Positions 1-11,059 of a stretch of DNA of 64,000 nt are shown here, piece after piece; position 1 is the stretch's first letter; every line of letters starts with the position of its first letter. Source of the stretch: Rattus norvegicus. Its lineage: Eukaryota; Chordata; Mammalia; Rodentia; Muridae. The notes under the pieces were generated by a model. That model was given only the letters and a program-made list of their open reading frames with translations. It searched no databases and had not been told where the DNA came from. The translations under genes and the position numbers were made by a program. The DNA lies in assembly GCF_036323735.1 (NCBI RefSeq), contig NC_086034.1:68427939-68491938 (forward strand), in the 5' to 3' direction.

Positions 1-275
1 CACTTAAATATTTAATATACTATGTATGTGTCTATGTATGGCTATTATACTACATTTCAGTTGTTTACTATTATTATTTAAATTTGGAAACCTAGGGTAA
101 GCATCAAATTGAAGTGAACATGGTCTGAGAATATGGGCTGAGGTTACCTCAGGTTCCTTCTTCCAATATTGAAGAAGTCTTTAAGGATTTTTTTTAAAAA
201 TTCTTTTATATTTTGCTATGGCATTTTTATTAATTGTTGTTTCATATGTGTGTGTGTGTGAAATATATATATGTG

Positions 276-277
<2 letters not shown>

Positions 278-310
<33 letters not shown>
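278..310. repeat. (CA)n microsatellite
   Basis: Uninterrupted AC repeat of about 33 bp, preceded by a shorter GT run at 247-260. Confidence 0.95.
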
Positions 311-311
<1 letters not shown>

Positions 312-639
312 CCTGCTCGGTCTTTATAATGTTACTTGTATGTATGCTGTTTGGTTCCTTCACTCCCATCTGGTTCCAATCCTTTTCTGTTTCTCCTTAT
401 AAAGCAAACAGGCTTTTAAGGGTTAACAATAAAATGGAACAATATAATGTAAAACAAAACCTAACACCATGGAATAGGACAAAACAAAAAGGAAGAAAAG
501 AGCCCACGAAATGGCACAAGAAACAAATATTTATGCAGAGACCCATTTGTTTCTACACCCAGAAATCCCATAAAAACACTAAACTGGAAGCTATAATATA
601 TACACAAAGGAATTGCTGGGTAAAAAAAAATACTTAAGT
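311..639. other. Unassigned
   Basis: A-rich sequence with no repeat or exon that I recognise. A 139-residue frame starting at 218 runs through the CA repeat and is not credible. Confidence 0.5.
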
Positions 640-1660
640 AAAATAAAACTAAAATGGAAAATAAAATAAAGAAAACGGAACAACCCTGCTATGACATCAG
701 GAGACGAGGAACATCTAACAATGCATCCGGGAATGTAGCCTACCTTTAAGAGGGATTTGTTTTTCTCCCTTGGAGGAAAGCTTGATTTTTCATTTACAGG
801 TTGATGCCATTTGGAGGTATCTTCTGAATTAGAGACGGAGGCATCCAATTTTCCTTTCTAGGACCCCATCTGTTTCAGACCCACACAGGCCCTGTGCATA
901 CCTTCTCAGTCTCTTTGAGTTAATCTGTATACCAATCCTGTTGTTTAGAGGGCCTTGTTCCCTTGGTGTCCTCCATCCCCCTTCTCTTTCTTAAGCTCAT
1001 TCTGCTTCCTCTTCTGCAGACTTCCCTGAGCCCTAAGGAGAGGGATTTGATGGGGGACATCTTAGTTAGTATTGAGTGTTCCAAGGCCCTCTCATTCTGC
1101 ATAATATCTGGATGGGGGTCACTGTGTTTGTTCCCATCTGCTGCAGGAGGAAGCTTCTCTGATGATACCAATCAAGGCACCAATCAGCCTCCCTGAATGG
1201 TGTGTTATATGTATGCTTTAGGGTTGACCATTTTGTGTTACATCAATTTGTCTCAGGGAAGACCTTTTCTCTTGCTGACAGCATCCCTTAGGTTCCTGTA
1301 GTTCTTTGTGTAGGGTTAAGGTTGTCCACATTGAGGCTTTGGGCCTTTCCCTAGTCCACACCGACATGTTTATCTGTGTTTAAGTAGCAATGTTGACAAG
1401 ACTTTGTTGGTGCAATGGATGGGGTCTAAATAGAAAACCACTACCAGCCAAAATGCAGAATTGTGGATCCCAGTTCCAACAGACATTTACAATACAATTA
1501 AAACTCCAGGATCATTGTGGAAAAGGAGACAGACATACTGTAGAAAACAGATCAGGGTGGCTTCTATGAGATTGTCTCTCCTAGGTTTACCAGAAGGTAT
1601 ACCCATAAAGTCTCATGGAGGTTCTATAATAAGACAACAAAAATGGGTTATATCATGATG
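640..1660. mobile_element. Older rodent interspersed repeat cluster, name uncertain
   Basis: Text such as GTTCCCATCTGCTGCAGGAG followed by GAAGCTTCTCTGATGATACC (1131-1170), and CCTGTAGTTCTTTGTGTAGG (1296-1315), belongs to repeats I recognise as common in rodent genomes but cannot name. A part read in minus sense (1225-1380) is next to a part read in plus sense (1495-1640), suggesting an internal inversion or two insertions. No coding frame of note was seen. Confidence 0.45.
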
Positions 1661-2187
1661 AGGGTATAAGCCGTGAATTCTGTCTGACCATACTCTTAGC
1701 CCTTCAGTGGGTAGAAGACTAGGCTTTTGTTAAGTTAATATATTCTAAAATGATTTTTGTCTATTTGTCAAAATTTTAGGTCCAGTAATAGCAGCATGTC
1801 AGGTCTGACAAAAGGGAGGGAGCCAAGGACTGACTATTTAGTAGATTAGAATTACCTGTAATAAATTGTAGTTAGGTCTGAACCTGGAAATTCCAAACTC
1901 TCCACAGTCGGTGAAGCTGTACACAGTCAGCCTCTGCAGATGCACTGAACTTTTAGGACCTCTTGCTCACAGTTTTTTCTGTTGGTCTAGCATCACGCTT
2001 TCTACATGTCAGTGACCATACATTATTTATTGGTATAAAGCCCTTCCTAGACATGAAGGTTTATTGCTAGGAACTGATAAAAAATGAAACAGAAACAGAC
2101 AGGACAGCAGACTTTAGGAGAGATGAACAGCTTGTAAAGACACCTAGATCATGTAAAAGAAACTAACAATGATGACCCAGATCTGAC
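1661..2187. other. Unassigned AT-rich sequence
   Basis: No coding frame, splice-flanked exon or named repeat seen. It may be the decayed edge of the rodent repeat cluster to its left. Confidence 0.5.
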
Positions 2188-2350
2188 TTTTTTTTTTAAA
2201 GTAATTATTTTTATGCAATGTGAATGGTTGTTTTGCTTACATGTTTGTTCTCTACTGTTTGTATGCAGTACCCATAGAGGGCAGAAGAAGGCATCAGATG
2301 TCCTGAGAACGGAGGTCCAGACTACTGTTAGCTGTCATATAAGCACTGGA
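2188..2350 (-). mobile_element. B2/B3-type SINE
   Basis: Minus-strand tRNA-derived SINE relic. A T-run (tail) is followed by TTTTATGCAATGTGAATGG and AGAGGGCAGAAGAAGGCATC then AGATGTCC, typical of B3/B2 3' regions. The 5' tRNA-like end is poorly preserved. Confidence 0.65.
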
Positions 2351-3959
2351 TTTTGAATTTCTGGAAGATGAGAGAATGTTCTTAAAAGGTGAGACATCCA
2401 TCCCACACCAGGGCTTAAAAATGTACTTTATATCTGATATAACATTTACATGTGACATATAATGTAATAGGATTATTATACTTAAAATAACTAGGAACTC
2501 TAATTAGATTAATAGGTGAAGAAAACATGAATTTTAAGTAACTAAATCTACAAACTTTTAAAAAGCTAACTTAGCTACAGGTCTCTCCTGTATTTATAAT
2601 CTTTTCCCTTTATAAACCATCGTATCTATATTTGGAGTCTTGAAATAATTATTATCTTTTAATTTTAGTTAGAAAGGTAAATAAAAACATTATAGAATGT
2701 ATTATATGATAGTATAGGATATATAAAACATTTTTAAAAACAAAATTATCTTTTGTAGTAAATATTAATAAATGTTAGACTTGTAAGAAATCAGATTTTT
2801 CTAGCCCTTGTAAGGATAACCAAATCTTTCTTTTTCTTTAAAAGTCAGACATAGAAATGAGACCCTGGAGGGACTCAGGGTAGCACTGTACTCTTCCGTT
2901 TTATTAGACAAATACAAATACTGTTTGGCTAATTTTAAAAACCTGGCTAATTAAGAAACATCAGTACTTAAGACATGAAATTTTGTTATAATGAAATTGA
3001 TATGTTTAGAACAATTTGGATAAGAACAGTTAACTCAAATCATGGGGTACCTTTAGCTAGAGAAATTGTAGTTAAAGTCCAATTTAAAAACGTGATTTTG
3101 AAACTCAAATCATACTGTATAACAAAATGATTTTTTATAATGCTAGTAAAAACACCTGAATCTTTTAAACATGGACACCAGTTTTGAAAAGGGTTGGGGT
3201 TTGGGGTGAACAAACAATTGTAACTAAAAACATGACTAATAAAAAAGTCTGGACTCAACATAGATTCCAGAATTAGAAATTAGTAGCATGAAATTCAGTA
3301 TTCCTTGCTCTGACTGTACAGACAGAGAGATGAGGACAACAACCAGAACAGAAACCCAGGAGCAAGAAATCCCATGGGAACTAATGCTATAATTTCTGAT
3401 GATGTTCTGTGTGAACTAAAAGCTGCAGAGGACACAATCAAAAGGACTGCATTTACTGACTTGTGGAGCTTGCCATATTCTTAAGGGGAATCTACTGGAA
3501 GAATATCTATAGTTCAGCAGGAGCAAATGAGCAGAAAGTTTTCTATTATATGGCAAATTATATTGTTCTTTCTAGAGGCCTGCCCGAAGAAGAAGCACTC
3601 TTACCCAAGACTAATCTGGAATTTATTGATCTGGTATGGGAGATATCCAGTTCTACCCTCATCCCCATGTTCACCTGTTTGTCTCACCTCTCTCACATGA
3701 AGAGACAAAAGGAGTAAGCAACATAGGCAGTGTTTAAAGTCTAGAGAACTAGGTTTATTATAAAACTGAAACATAAGGTAAAACAGTAGAATATACCGTA
3801 GTACCAATACCACATTGTTGATGGTAATTATGCCACTGATTATACTTAGCTACCAAGACTTCCGGTAAGATATGCATGAAATGCAAGAGCAATAAATAGC
3901 TAGAAGGAAAGAGAGCAAACGTTAAAATCATATACGGCAGGATTTAAAATTACAGTAAT
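2351..3959. other. Unassigned AT-rich sequence
   Basis: No recognisable feature. Short frames (3463-3717, 3601-3813) have no family resemblance. Confidence 0.5.
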
Positions 3960-4486
3960 TCGCCTGCTGAGAGCCTTAGGGATCAGGAACAGCATTTTGA
4001 ACAGAAGGATGAAAAATCCCAGAAAACAAAAAGAGATAGCAGACATCAGAAGCCCTGTAGCAGAAAGGAAGAACACCTTGGAAGTTCTTGTTAGTAGAGT
4101 GAAATGGCTGAGGGAAGCATTTCTGACCTTGAGGAGATCTCAAAAAAATCGAAAAGCGAAGAAAAATAAGGTGGGGAAAATCCCACAACAAACAGAATAT
4201 TCAAAGATTTTGGGAGATCTGCAGAAAGCATATGATACACAAAGTAGGAACACCAGGGGGAAAAAGGGGGAACAGAAGACAGACTTGAAACAATAATAAC
4301 TAAGAGTTTCATCAAATTAACACTAGACACCAGTAGGCACAGAGAACATGAGACAAGATGAACTCTACAAACTAAATCCCAGCACATCACCTTAAATTAC
4401 AGAAAATGAAAAGCAAAGTAATGGTTCTGAAATAAGCCAGAGGGGAAATAGCACCTTCATTATGAAGGGCAAATCTAAGGATTATG

Positions 4487-4650
4487 TCTGATGCCTCAGA
4501 ATCCATGCAGGCAAGAAGTAAATGAGGGGATACATTTACAGTATTGAAATCAAGACAAAATGAGCACCCTGAAGTCATCTCCTTTGGTAAATCACCCTTT
4601 AACAATGAAGAAATAAATAAGGATTTTTCTTAAGTGAACAAAATTTGACA
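4487..4650 (+). pseudogene. Ancient L1 ORF1 C-terminal domain relic
   Basis: Read from 4487 the frame gives spaced matches to the ORF1p C-terminal domain: SExMxAR, then a stop, FxVLKxxxN, P, SF and NExEI. That spacing equals the ETMKARR...RLLYPAKLS...GETK block of the intact ORF1 at 43722-44774. An upstream 99-residue lysine-rich frame (3997-4296) is probably the decayed coiled-coil part. It is non-functional. Confidence 0.6.
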
Positions 4651-4710
4651 GCCTTTCTTGGTATTGAGACAGAGAGTTGGGAGGATAGCTTTAAAATTAG
4701 ATAGATTGTA

Positions 4711-4738
4711 TATATATATATGTGTGTGTGTGTGTATG
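4711..4738. repeat. (TA)n(TG)n microsatellite
   Basis: Short compound TA then TG run inside the ancient L1 relic. Confidence 0.85.
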
Positions 4739-5369
4739 TTGTATAATAGGAACTTGGATCTATGAATGAGGTAAAGAGCAGTTGAATAGAAATAAGTGAC
4801 TGCAATTTAAGTTTTAGCATTCATAACAATTTAATAGCTAATCCAACAATTACTAGGAATAATTATATAGATATTAGATAGATATTCTATATATGCATGC
4901 TTATGCACAAGTCGCTGAGTGATAACAAGGATACAGTGGAGAAAAAGAAAGGAGAACTATATTATGTCATATTAAGCGTTCAGATTGCCAATGAAGCAAT
5001 ATTTATTCTCTTGGAATACAGTGTGGATTCACTGTAAATGTATATTGCAAACTCTAGGGCAACCGCAAAAAAAGTTTATAAAAAGGAAAAAAAAACCCGT
5101 TTACTAAGAAGGGAGAATGGAAACATGTAAACTGAACAATTAAAATCACATAGATACACACACAGACATATGTGCAACACAGTACACAAACAAACAGCAC
5201 AGACAAGAAAAGAAATGCAAGCCAATAGTGGTAAAGAGCAAAGTCAGCAAATGGAAAGCAGGAGCCAACGTGATGTGCATTAACCTGGTTACTAACGACC
5301 CTTTTTCATACCAATGCTACAGATGCACCAACTAAATTAGGTATTATCAAAGTGGCCCATGAGTTAAGC

Positions 5370-5715
5370 AATCCCAAAGGAAGGACAATATTAACTAAGC
5401 AGACCACCCAGAGCTCCCAGAGACTAAACCACCATCCAAAGAGTATACATGGAGGGATCCGTGGCTCCAAACACATATGTAGCACAGGATGGCCTTATCT
5501 GATATTGATGGGAGAGGAGGCTTTGATGTGGGGGTTTGATGCCCCAGCATAGGAGGATGCTAATGTGGTGAGGTGGGAGTGGGTAAGTGGGTGGAGGAGC
5601 ATCCTCATAGAGGCAAAGGGGAGGGCAGAGAGTGGGGATAGGTTGAGGGCGTTGTGGACGGGTAAGCAGGAAGGGGGAGATATCGTTTGAAATGTAAACA
5701 AATTAAATGATTTAA
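5370..5715 (+). mobile_element. L1 3' UTR fragment inserted in an ancient L1
   Basis: Plus-strand L1 3' UTR starting around AGACCACCCAGAGCTCCCAGAGACTAAACC, with the G-rich tract at 5560-5660 and ending in GAAATGTAAACAAATTAAATG and an A-rich end. It interrupts the ancient L1 relic that occupies 3960-7340, so it is the younger of the two. Boundaries are approximate. Confidence 0.8.
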
Positions 5716-6149
5716 AAATATGTTCTAAAATTGCTGATTTAATAAATACATGCACAAGATTTATCAAAAAAAGAGACTAAACCATACACTTTGATCAAAA
5801 ACACACCAACAAATGTAAGGACACATGCAGATTCAAAGTAAAAGCTAATAGTAATTACAGGAAGTATATGGATTAATCTCAGATTTATTCTGGATAAATG
5901 TTTGCAAATTAATATCCACGATCCACAACCATCCTTAATATGTGTGCACGTAACCAGGGTGCTCTGACAGGTGAAGCAAAACCTAACAGAACTACAATGT
6001 GTAACACGTGCTTTGCTTGCAGATACCTCAGGAGTCTGCTAACAGAAATGGGCCTGTTTAATGTGCAGAATACCAGTAGGATCATAGTGAAACTCAACGG
6101 CACCAGCCATCAACTGAGCACAGTGAAGATCTGTAGAACATCGCTTTCA

Positions 6150-6300
6150 AACATCAGAATACACGCTACCACCCAGTCCACACGGACCATTTAGCGATGT
6201 AAGTCATAGTTTAGGCCATAAGATATAACACATGCTTAAGAGAAGAAAAATCATGAAATGCCTATGCTTAAATACTCAGACCACAGTGAAATTAAACCGG
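6150..6300 (+). pseudogene. Ancient L1 endonuclease relic
   Basis: EYT...HG.FS...H.LGHK is readable from 6157, matching the YTFFS...IDH block of L1 endonuclease. SDHSEIK at 6276-6296, the catalytic Asp-His motif, is in a different frame, so at least one frameshift separates them. The gene is dead. Confidence 0.7.
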
Positions 6301-7084
6301 AACTCTCCAAATGAAGGCAGCTACGCTATCCCTCACATATTTGGAGGTTAAGTGACTTCCAAATAACATGGACTGAAAAGGAAATAGCGGAGAGTCTAAT
6401 TTGGATTAAATCAAAGAGGTGTGCAACTTACAAAATCTGTGGGAAATGTGAAATATTGTCACAGAGAATGACGTTTATCAACAGAAAATAGGAAGTATCC
6501 AATTTTAATATTTTATTTTCTAACAAAGAAATTCAGAGAGAGAAGAGAAAGGAAAACCCAGAATAAAACAAAATAAAATGAAAAACTGGATAAAGAATTA
6601 ACGAATTTGAAAAAGGCAAACTAATAGAGAAAAATTAATGAAACAAAAAGCTAGATCCTTGGAAGACTCGGTAAAAATGAGTGGCCTCAACCCAATCTAA
6701 GAAGAGAAACTATAAATACGCTTTCTAAAACTCAAATTTTAAAATTTATGTAACTATTTACAGGCATGCATATAAGAGTAGACACCCATGTAAAGAATGG
6801 ACACCAGAATCCACCAATTAGAGTTTCATACAATTCTGATCTCTGTGGAATGTGGACTGGCAACATATTTATTCTTCTGCAAGAGCAGTATGAGCTCAAA
6901 CCATTTGTCCAACCCCAAAATATACTTTCTGAATATGAATATATCAATTTGAAGTCAAAATAATAATTATCATATGAAGAAAATAGTACCAGGTTTTAAA
7001 ATGGCTCCTGGTAAATTGAGCCACATATCTAGGGCAGTTAAGTATATGATTTCTCTACAGTGTCTTTCAAAGATAAAGGCAGAA

Positions 7085-7300
7085 GAATATTTTCTAATTC
7101 ATTCTGTGTTGTAGGTATCACCCCAAAGCAAAATAAACAAAATGCAAGAAAAGGAATTGTGGACCCTATTTCTAATGAACACAATTATGACGATACTCAC
7201 ATAAATATTAGTAAAACCAGGGAAGAATGCCTAAAAAGAATTGTTCAGTACTGCAGGGGGAGACTTATGCCATTAATCAAGGTAGATTTAGCAGTCAACA
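7085..7300 (+). pseudogene. Ancient L1 reverse-transcriptase relic
   Basis: Within an open stretch at 7060-7350, NSF...ITPK, a later K-x3-V-x-PIS-N and a run of IxISK...LKRIVQY follow the spacing of NSFYEATITLIPK...FRPISLMN...HIKTI in the intact ORF2. Catalytic boxes downstream are absent. Confidence 0.62.
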
Positions 7301-7344
7301 ATAAATTTAGGCTGAAGATGAAGCTCTTGGTAGCCCTTGCCTGC

Positions 7345-8038
7345 ATATGAATTTTCGATGCTCATTTCACACTTCTGCCAAAACAATTAGTATTTATCGT
7401 ACACCACATTAGCATGCAGAAGGGAAAATACCTTATAAGGAGAAATGGTGTACAACTCACGAAAGACAGAAAAGAATGATTAACTTGGAATTATAGGAAC
7501 ATGTCACCTGCAGATAGGGGTACTGTTGCTACTTTGTTTTGCATGACTTCCATTTCTGTTTTCTTGCCTCATTCTTCTTGCTACTACTGCCAGTATTGCA
7601 CTGACTGGAGGTGTTGAAAGTTGGTGTTTGTGCCGTCTAAGGAATCTTGGAAGAAAATCTATGATTTTTTTTCCTATCTGATTATGGTGATGACCACATG
7701 GTTTTCATGTGACCTGTATTTTGTTGAAAGGATTTCTTTTATGCTTAAATTAAAGTTTCCTTTTAGATTTCAAACTTTGCTTAACGCTGTTTGTTCCCTG
7801 GGTCGCTTGTGATAGTCATGTGGGTTTCATTGTTCATTGTTACTGTGAAATCCATATTTTAAACACAGAGGGGCATGCAGATAGACCAAAGTAGGTGTGA
7901 CAGATGCATAGATGATGGAGAAAATATATGCAAATGAGAAAAGCAGATACAGAAATAAAAATAAAGGTGATATTAAATAAATATTTAAGTTTATTACTAA
8001 AACATACAGATGTCTGCTAAGAAAATGCTATCAATTCA
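7345..8038. other. Unassigned
   Basis: AT-rich and non-coding by inspection. It could contain more of the ancient L1 from the left, but I see no anchor motifs. Confidence 0.5.
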
Positions 8039-8087
8039 TATATATACATATGCATATGTATATGTATATATATATACATATATATTA
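8039..8087. repeat. AT-rich near-palindromic dinucleotide tract
   Basis: ATATACATATGCATATGTATAT-type alternating sequence with a self-complementary centre at CATATGCATATG. Confidence 0.8.
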
Positions 8088-8660
8088 CTACGTGATGTGC
8101 TGGTTTAAAAATGTTACTACCTATAAAATTCCAATTATATGACTTTTTAGAAAAGACAAAATTATGGATATAGTAAAAACATCAGCTACTGCTAGGGATT
8201 ATAAAAGAAATGATGCATGGGAGGAATAAAGCAGATTTTTTTTTTGGGCACTGAAATTCCTGTCTATGGTTCTACAATAGTAGACACAGGTAATTATAAA
8301 CTTGTCTAAATCCTTAGAATGTACCAGACCAGAACTGAATAATTATGTAAACATTGCTGTTGCCTTGACCTTGCAGTTTTCAGAATCTGCAATTATTAGA
8401 AGTAAATTACATCTGTTTCTAAGTTACCTGGCCTATGGGCCTTTGCTTCAGTAGCCGAGAACGTGTTGCGATATAGCTAAACATGGACATTGAGTAATAA
8501 TGACATATGAGCAGAGGTTCAACAACTGTACCAGCCCTCCTGCTCAGGTGAGGATGTCAATGGCTGGAGGTTAGGCATAGGTGTTAACTGCCCAGGTAGC
8601 TCCTCTCAGCTACCAGGACATTATTCATGTTATTTAGAAAACGGTCAAGGTGAATTTGTG

Positions 8661-8661
<1 letters not shown>

Positions 8662-8715
<54 letters not shown>
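8662..8715. repeat. (TA)27 microsatellite
   Basis: Pure TA repeat of 54 bp. Confidence 0.95.
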
Positions 8716-8720
<5 letters not shown>

Positions 8721-10056
8721 TACATGCATATGGGAATGTGGTTATGGCCTGAATGCTTGTGCCACTACCCGTCTTCATGCCATGACTTCACTGCTTTATT
8801 AGGGATTCTAATGAGGAGGAGAGATGACTCATGGGCTACACTGTGGAAGTCTCTATTGGAGAAAACCTTCTGTTGACTGAAGAAAACTGAGGGAGATGTA
8901 TTAGAAGGAATGGATACACTACTGTAGGGAAGGAGGGATCATCTGCTTAGTCAGCCAGATCTGCCCAATTATTTCTAGTGACGAATGGGGCAACATGATT
9001 TGAGGGAAATTTGCTTATAGTGAGCCCTTTCTCACCTTTTATTTCCTCTCACCCTTTATTTCCTGGCATACAAAGTGGCAAAGTTATTCCACCATTTAGG
9101 ACAAAGAACAAGGTACTTACAAGCTTAGAAGCCTAGATCAGCTCTTGTGAAACACCAAACTTGCTGGTACATTTATTTTAAATATACAGTTTCAAGAACC
9201 AGGAGGAAGGCATTTTTGTTCCTTATAAATTACTCAGTCTCCAATACTTTCTCATGGGAGTGTGAAAAGATGAAGGTGGTCTTCTATGCTAAGACCTTAG
9301 AGAGGCAAACAGTCACCTTTATGAGCATTTAAAACACCCAGAAAACCAATGGATCTCGTTTCCATAGTCTCATAGATAAACCTTATGCATTGTGGATTAT
9401 TATTTAGGATTTCTAGTTAAAAAGTGCCTGGGATGAACCCCTGTTTATGTTTATTTGGACATGAAAATCTATACAGACAATGCCACTGTAAATGGCTCTA
9501 ATGCATAATGCTAGATACTTTCTTTATGAGGAAGAGCAATATAGAATCAGCAACTCTTCTCTGAAGAAAGAGACACAAAAGAATAAGAACTACCATCAAG
9601 GTATTAAGGTGCCAAAACTTCACATCATGGTGAAGGTACTTATCAGCTTAGAAACCTAGATGTAAAGGAGGAGTCATGCCTTAAACTTTATTGTGTACAT
9701 AGGGTTGAGTTAGTTACTACTGGGAAATATTTCCACCAAACTGTGCCATGCTTAAACATGCCAAAAATAAACTACTGAGGGTCAGACTCTAGATTTTTGA
9801 ATCCACGCTGGCTACTGAATACCATTTAACCAAAGTACCTTCTTGGTTCCTGTGGATCATTACTCTGTAGGCTGGTGCGTTTCCAGAGACCCCTGCAACA
9901 CATGAGTGTAATGCTCAGGGTCTGTGCATGTTTATGTGTGCACTTGTGTGAGTGTATTGGAAGCAGGCTGGGAAGAATGCGAATGTAGAGCTATGAACAG
10001 AATCTTCTAGAATTTCTATAGTGGTATCTAATTTTTATCCTGGCTTTTGTTTGCTT
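8716..10056. other. Unassigned
   Basis: No repeat or gene recognised. AAGCTTAGAAGCCTAGAT (9122) and CAGCTTAGAAACCTAGAT (9643) echo one another but no longer duplication is evident. Confidence 0.5.
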
Positions 10057-10058
10057 AA

Positions 10059-10563
10059 AAAGAAGTGCAGGCCGACAGGAACTGGATGTGGATCTCTCCT
10101 GAGAGACACAGCCAGAATACAGCAAATACATAGGCGAATGCTATCATTAAACCACTGAACTGAGAACAGGACCCCTGTTGAAGGAATCAGAGAAAGAACT
10201 GGAAGAGCTTGAAGGGGCTTGAGACCCCATATGAACAACAATGCCAAGCAACCAGAGCTTCCAGGGACTAAGCCACTACCCAAAGACTATACATGGACTG
10301 ACCCTGGACTCTGACCTCATAGGTAACAATGAATATCCTAGTAAGATCACCAGTGGAAGGGGAAGCCCTGGGTCCTGCTAAGACTGAACCCCCAGTGAAC
10401 GTGATTGTTGGGGGGAGGGTGGTAATGGGGGGAGGATGGGGAAGGGAAAACCCATACAGAACGGGAGGGGGAGGGGTTAGGGGGATGTTGGCCTGGAAAC
10501 CAGGAAGGGGAATAACAATCGAAATGTAAATAAGAAATACCCAAGTTAATAAAGATGAAAAAA
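10059..10563 (+). mobile_element. 5'-truncated L1, 3' UTR only
   Basis: Plus-strand copy of the L1 3' UTR. It holds the segment matching the reverse complement of 39270-39610, a G-rich polypurine tract (10408-10490) and the terminal GTTAATAAAG plus A-run. AAAAAGAAGT before the element (10057-10066) recurs after the A-run (10564-10573). The left copy overlaps real L1 sequence, so this is a short duplication with microhomology at the 5' junction rather than a clean one. Confidence 0.9.
10408..10490 (+). other. G-rich L1 polypurine tract, G-quadruplex candidate
   Basis: Seven or more runs of three to six G separated by short loops on the plus strand. This matches the conserved G-rich region of rodent L1 3' UTRs and is the strongest quadruplex-forming candidate in the window. 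Confidence 0.7.
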
Positions 10564-10573
10564 AAAAAGAAGT

Positions 10574-11059
10574 AACTGTTAAAATACATATACCTCATTT
10601 GTTTGTAAAATCATTTAATAGAAATCAGAAGACGTTACGAATACTTAGAAAAGCAGGATTAGTGTTTCATTTCCTTCTGTCTGTAAATGTGTCATTGCTT
10701 CCTGACTATGTCCCATGTACCTCTGTGTCATTCTAGCTACACTGTACACATGCCATTCCTCATTTTCCCTTTGGAAAAGTTATGTCTATCTTCTCTTGCA
10801 TTGCCAAATCATCTGTATAACACTCACCTTCATTTCTATAGGACATGTTGAATCAAACCCAAGCCTCTGTGACATCATGATCCTCCTACTGGAGATGGTA
10901 GCTGTATGCCCTTTGCTGTTACAAAGCCTTTCTCATAGTTGTCTCCATGTCAAATGCTTTTTTCCCAGGTTGTTTTTTCTTAAAGAAAATTATTGAATGG
11001 AATCAACACTAAAAGTATGTAAATATTCATAAAATTAAATATAATTTCTAGGGCTCTAC
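10574..11059. other. Unassigned
   Basis: A 93-residue frame at 10715-10996 is rich in cysteine, leucine and serine with no domain that I know. I see no reason to call it a gene. Confidence 0.5.

Larger units (their letters stand above)
3960..7340 (+). mobile_element. Ancient L1 (L1M/HAL1-like) relic spanning ORF1 to reverse transcriptase
   Basis: About 3.4 kb of strongly decayed plus-strand L1. Recognisable pieces occur in the expected order: ORF1 C-terminal domain (4487-4650), A-rich inter-ORF sequence (4900-5330), endonuclease (6150-6300), the linker upstream of the reverse transcriptase (6540-6720) and a reverse-transcriptase start (7085-7300). Frames shift repeatedly and stops are frequent. 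The younger L1 3' UTR at 5370-5715 splits it. Intervals such as 6725-7060 are unclear and may contain another insertion. The assignment rests on spaced residue matches. Confidence 0.65.
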
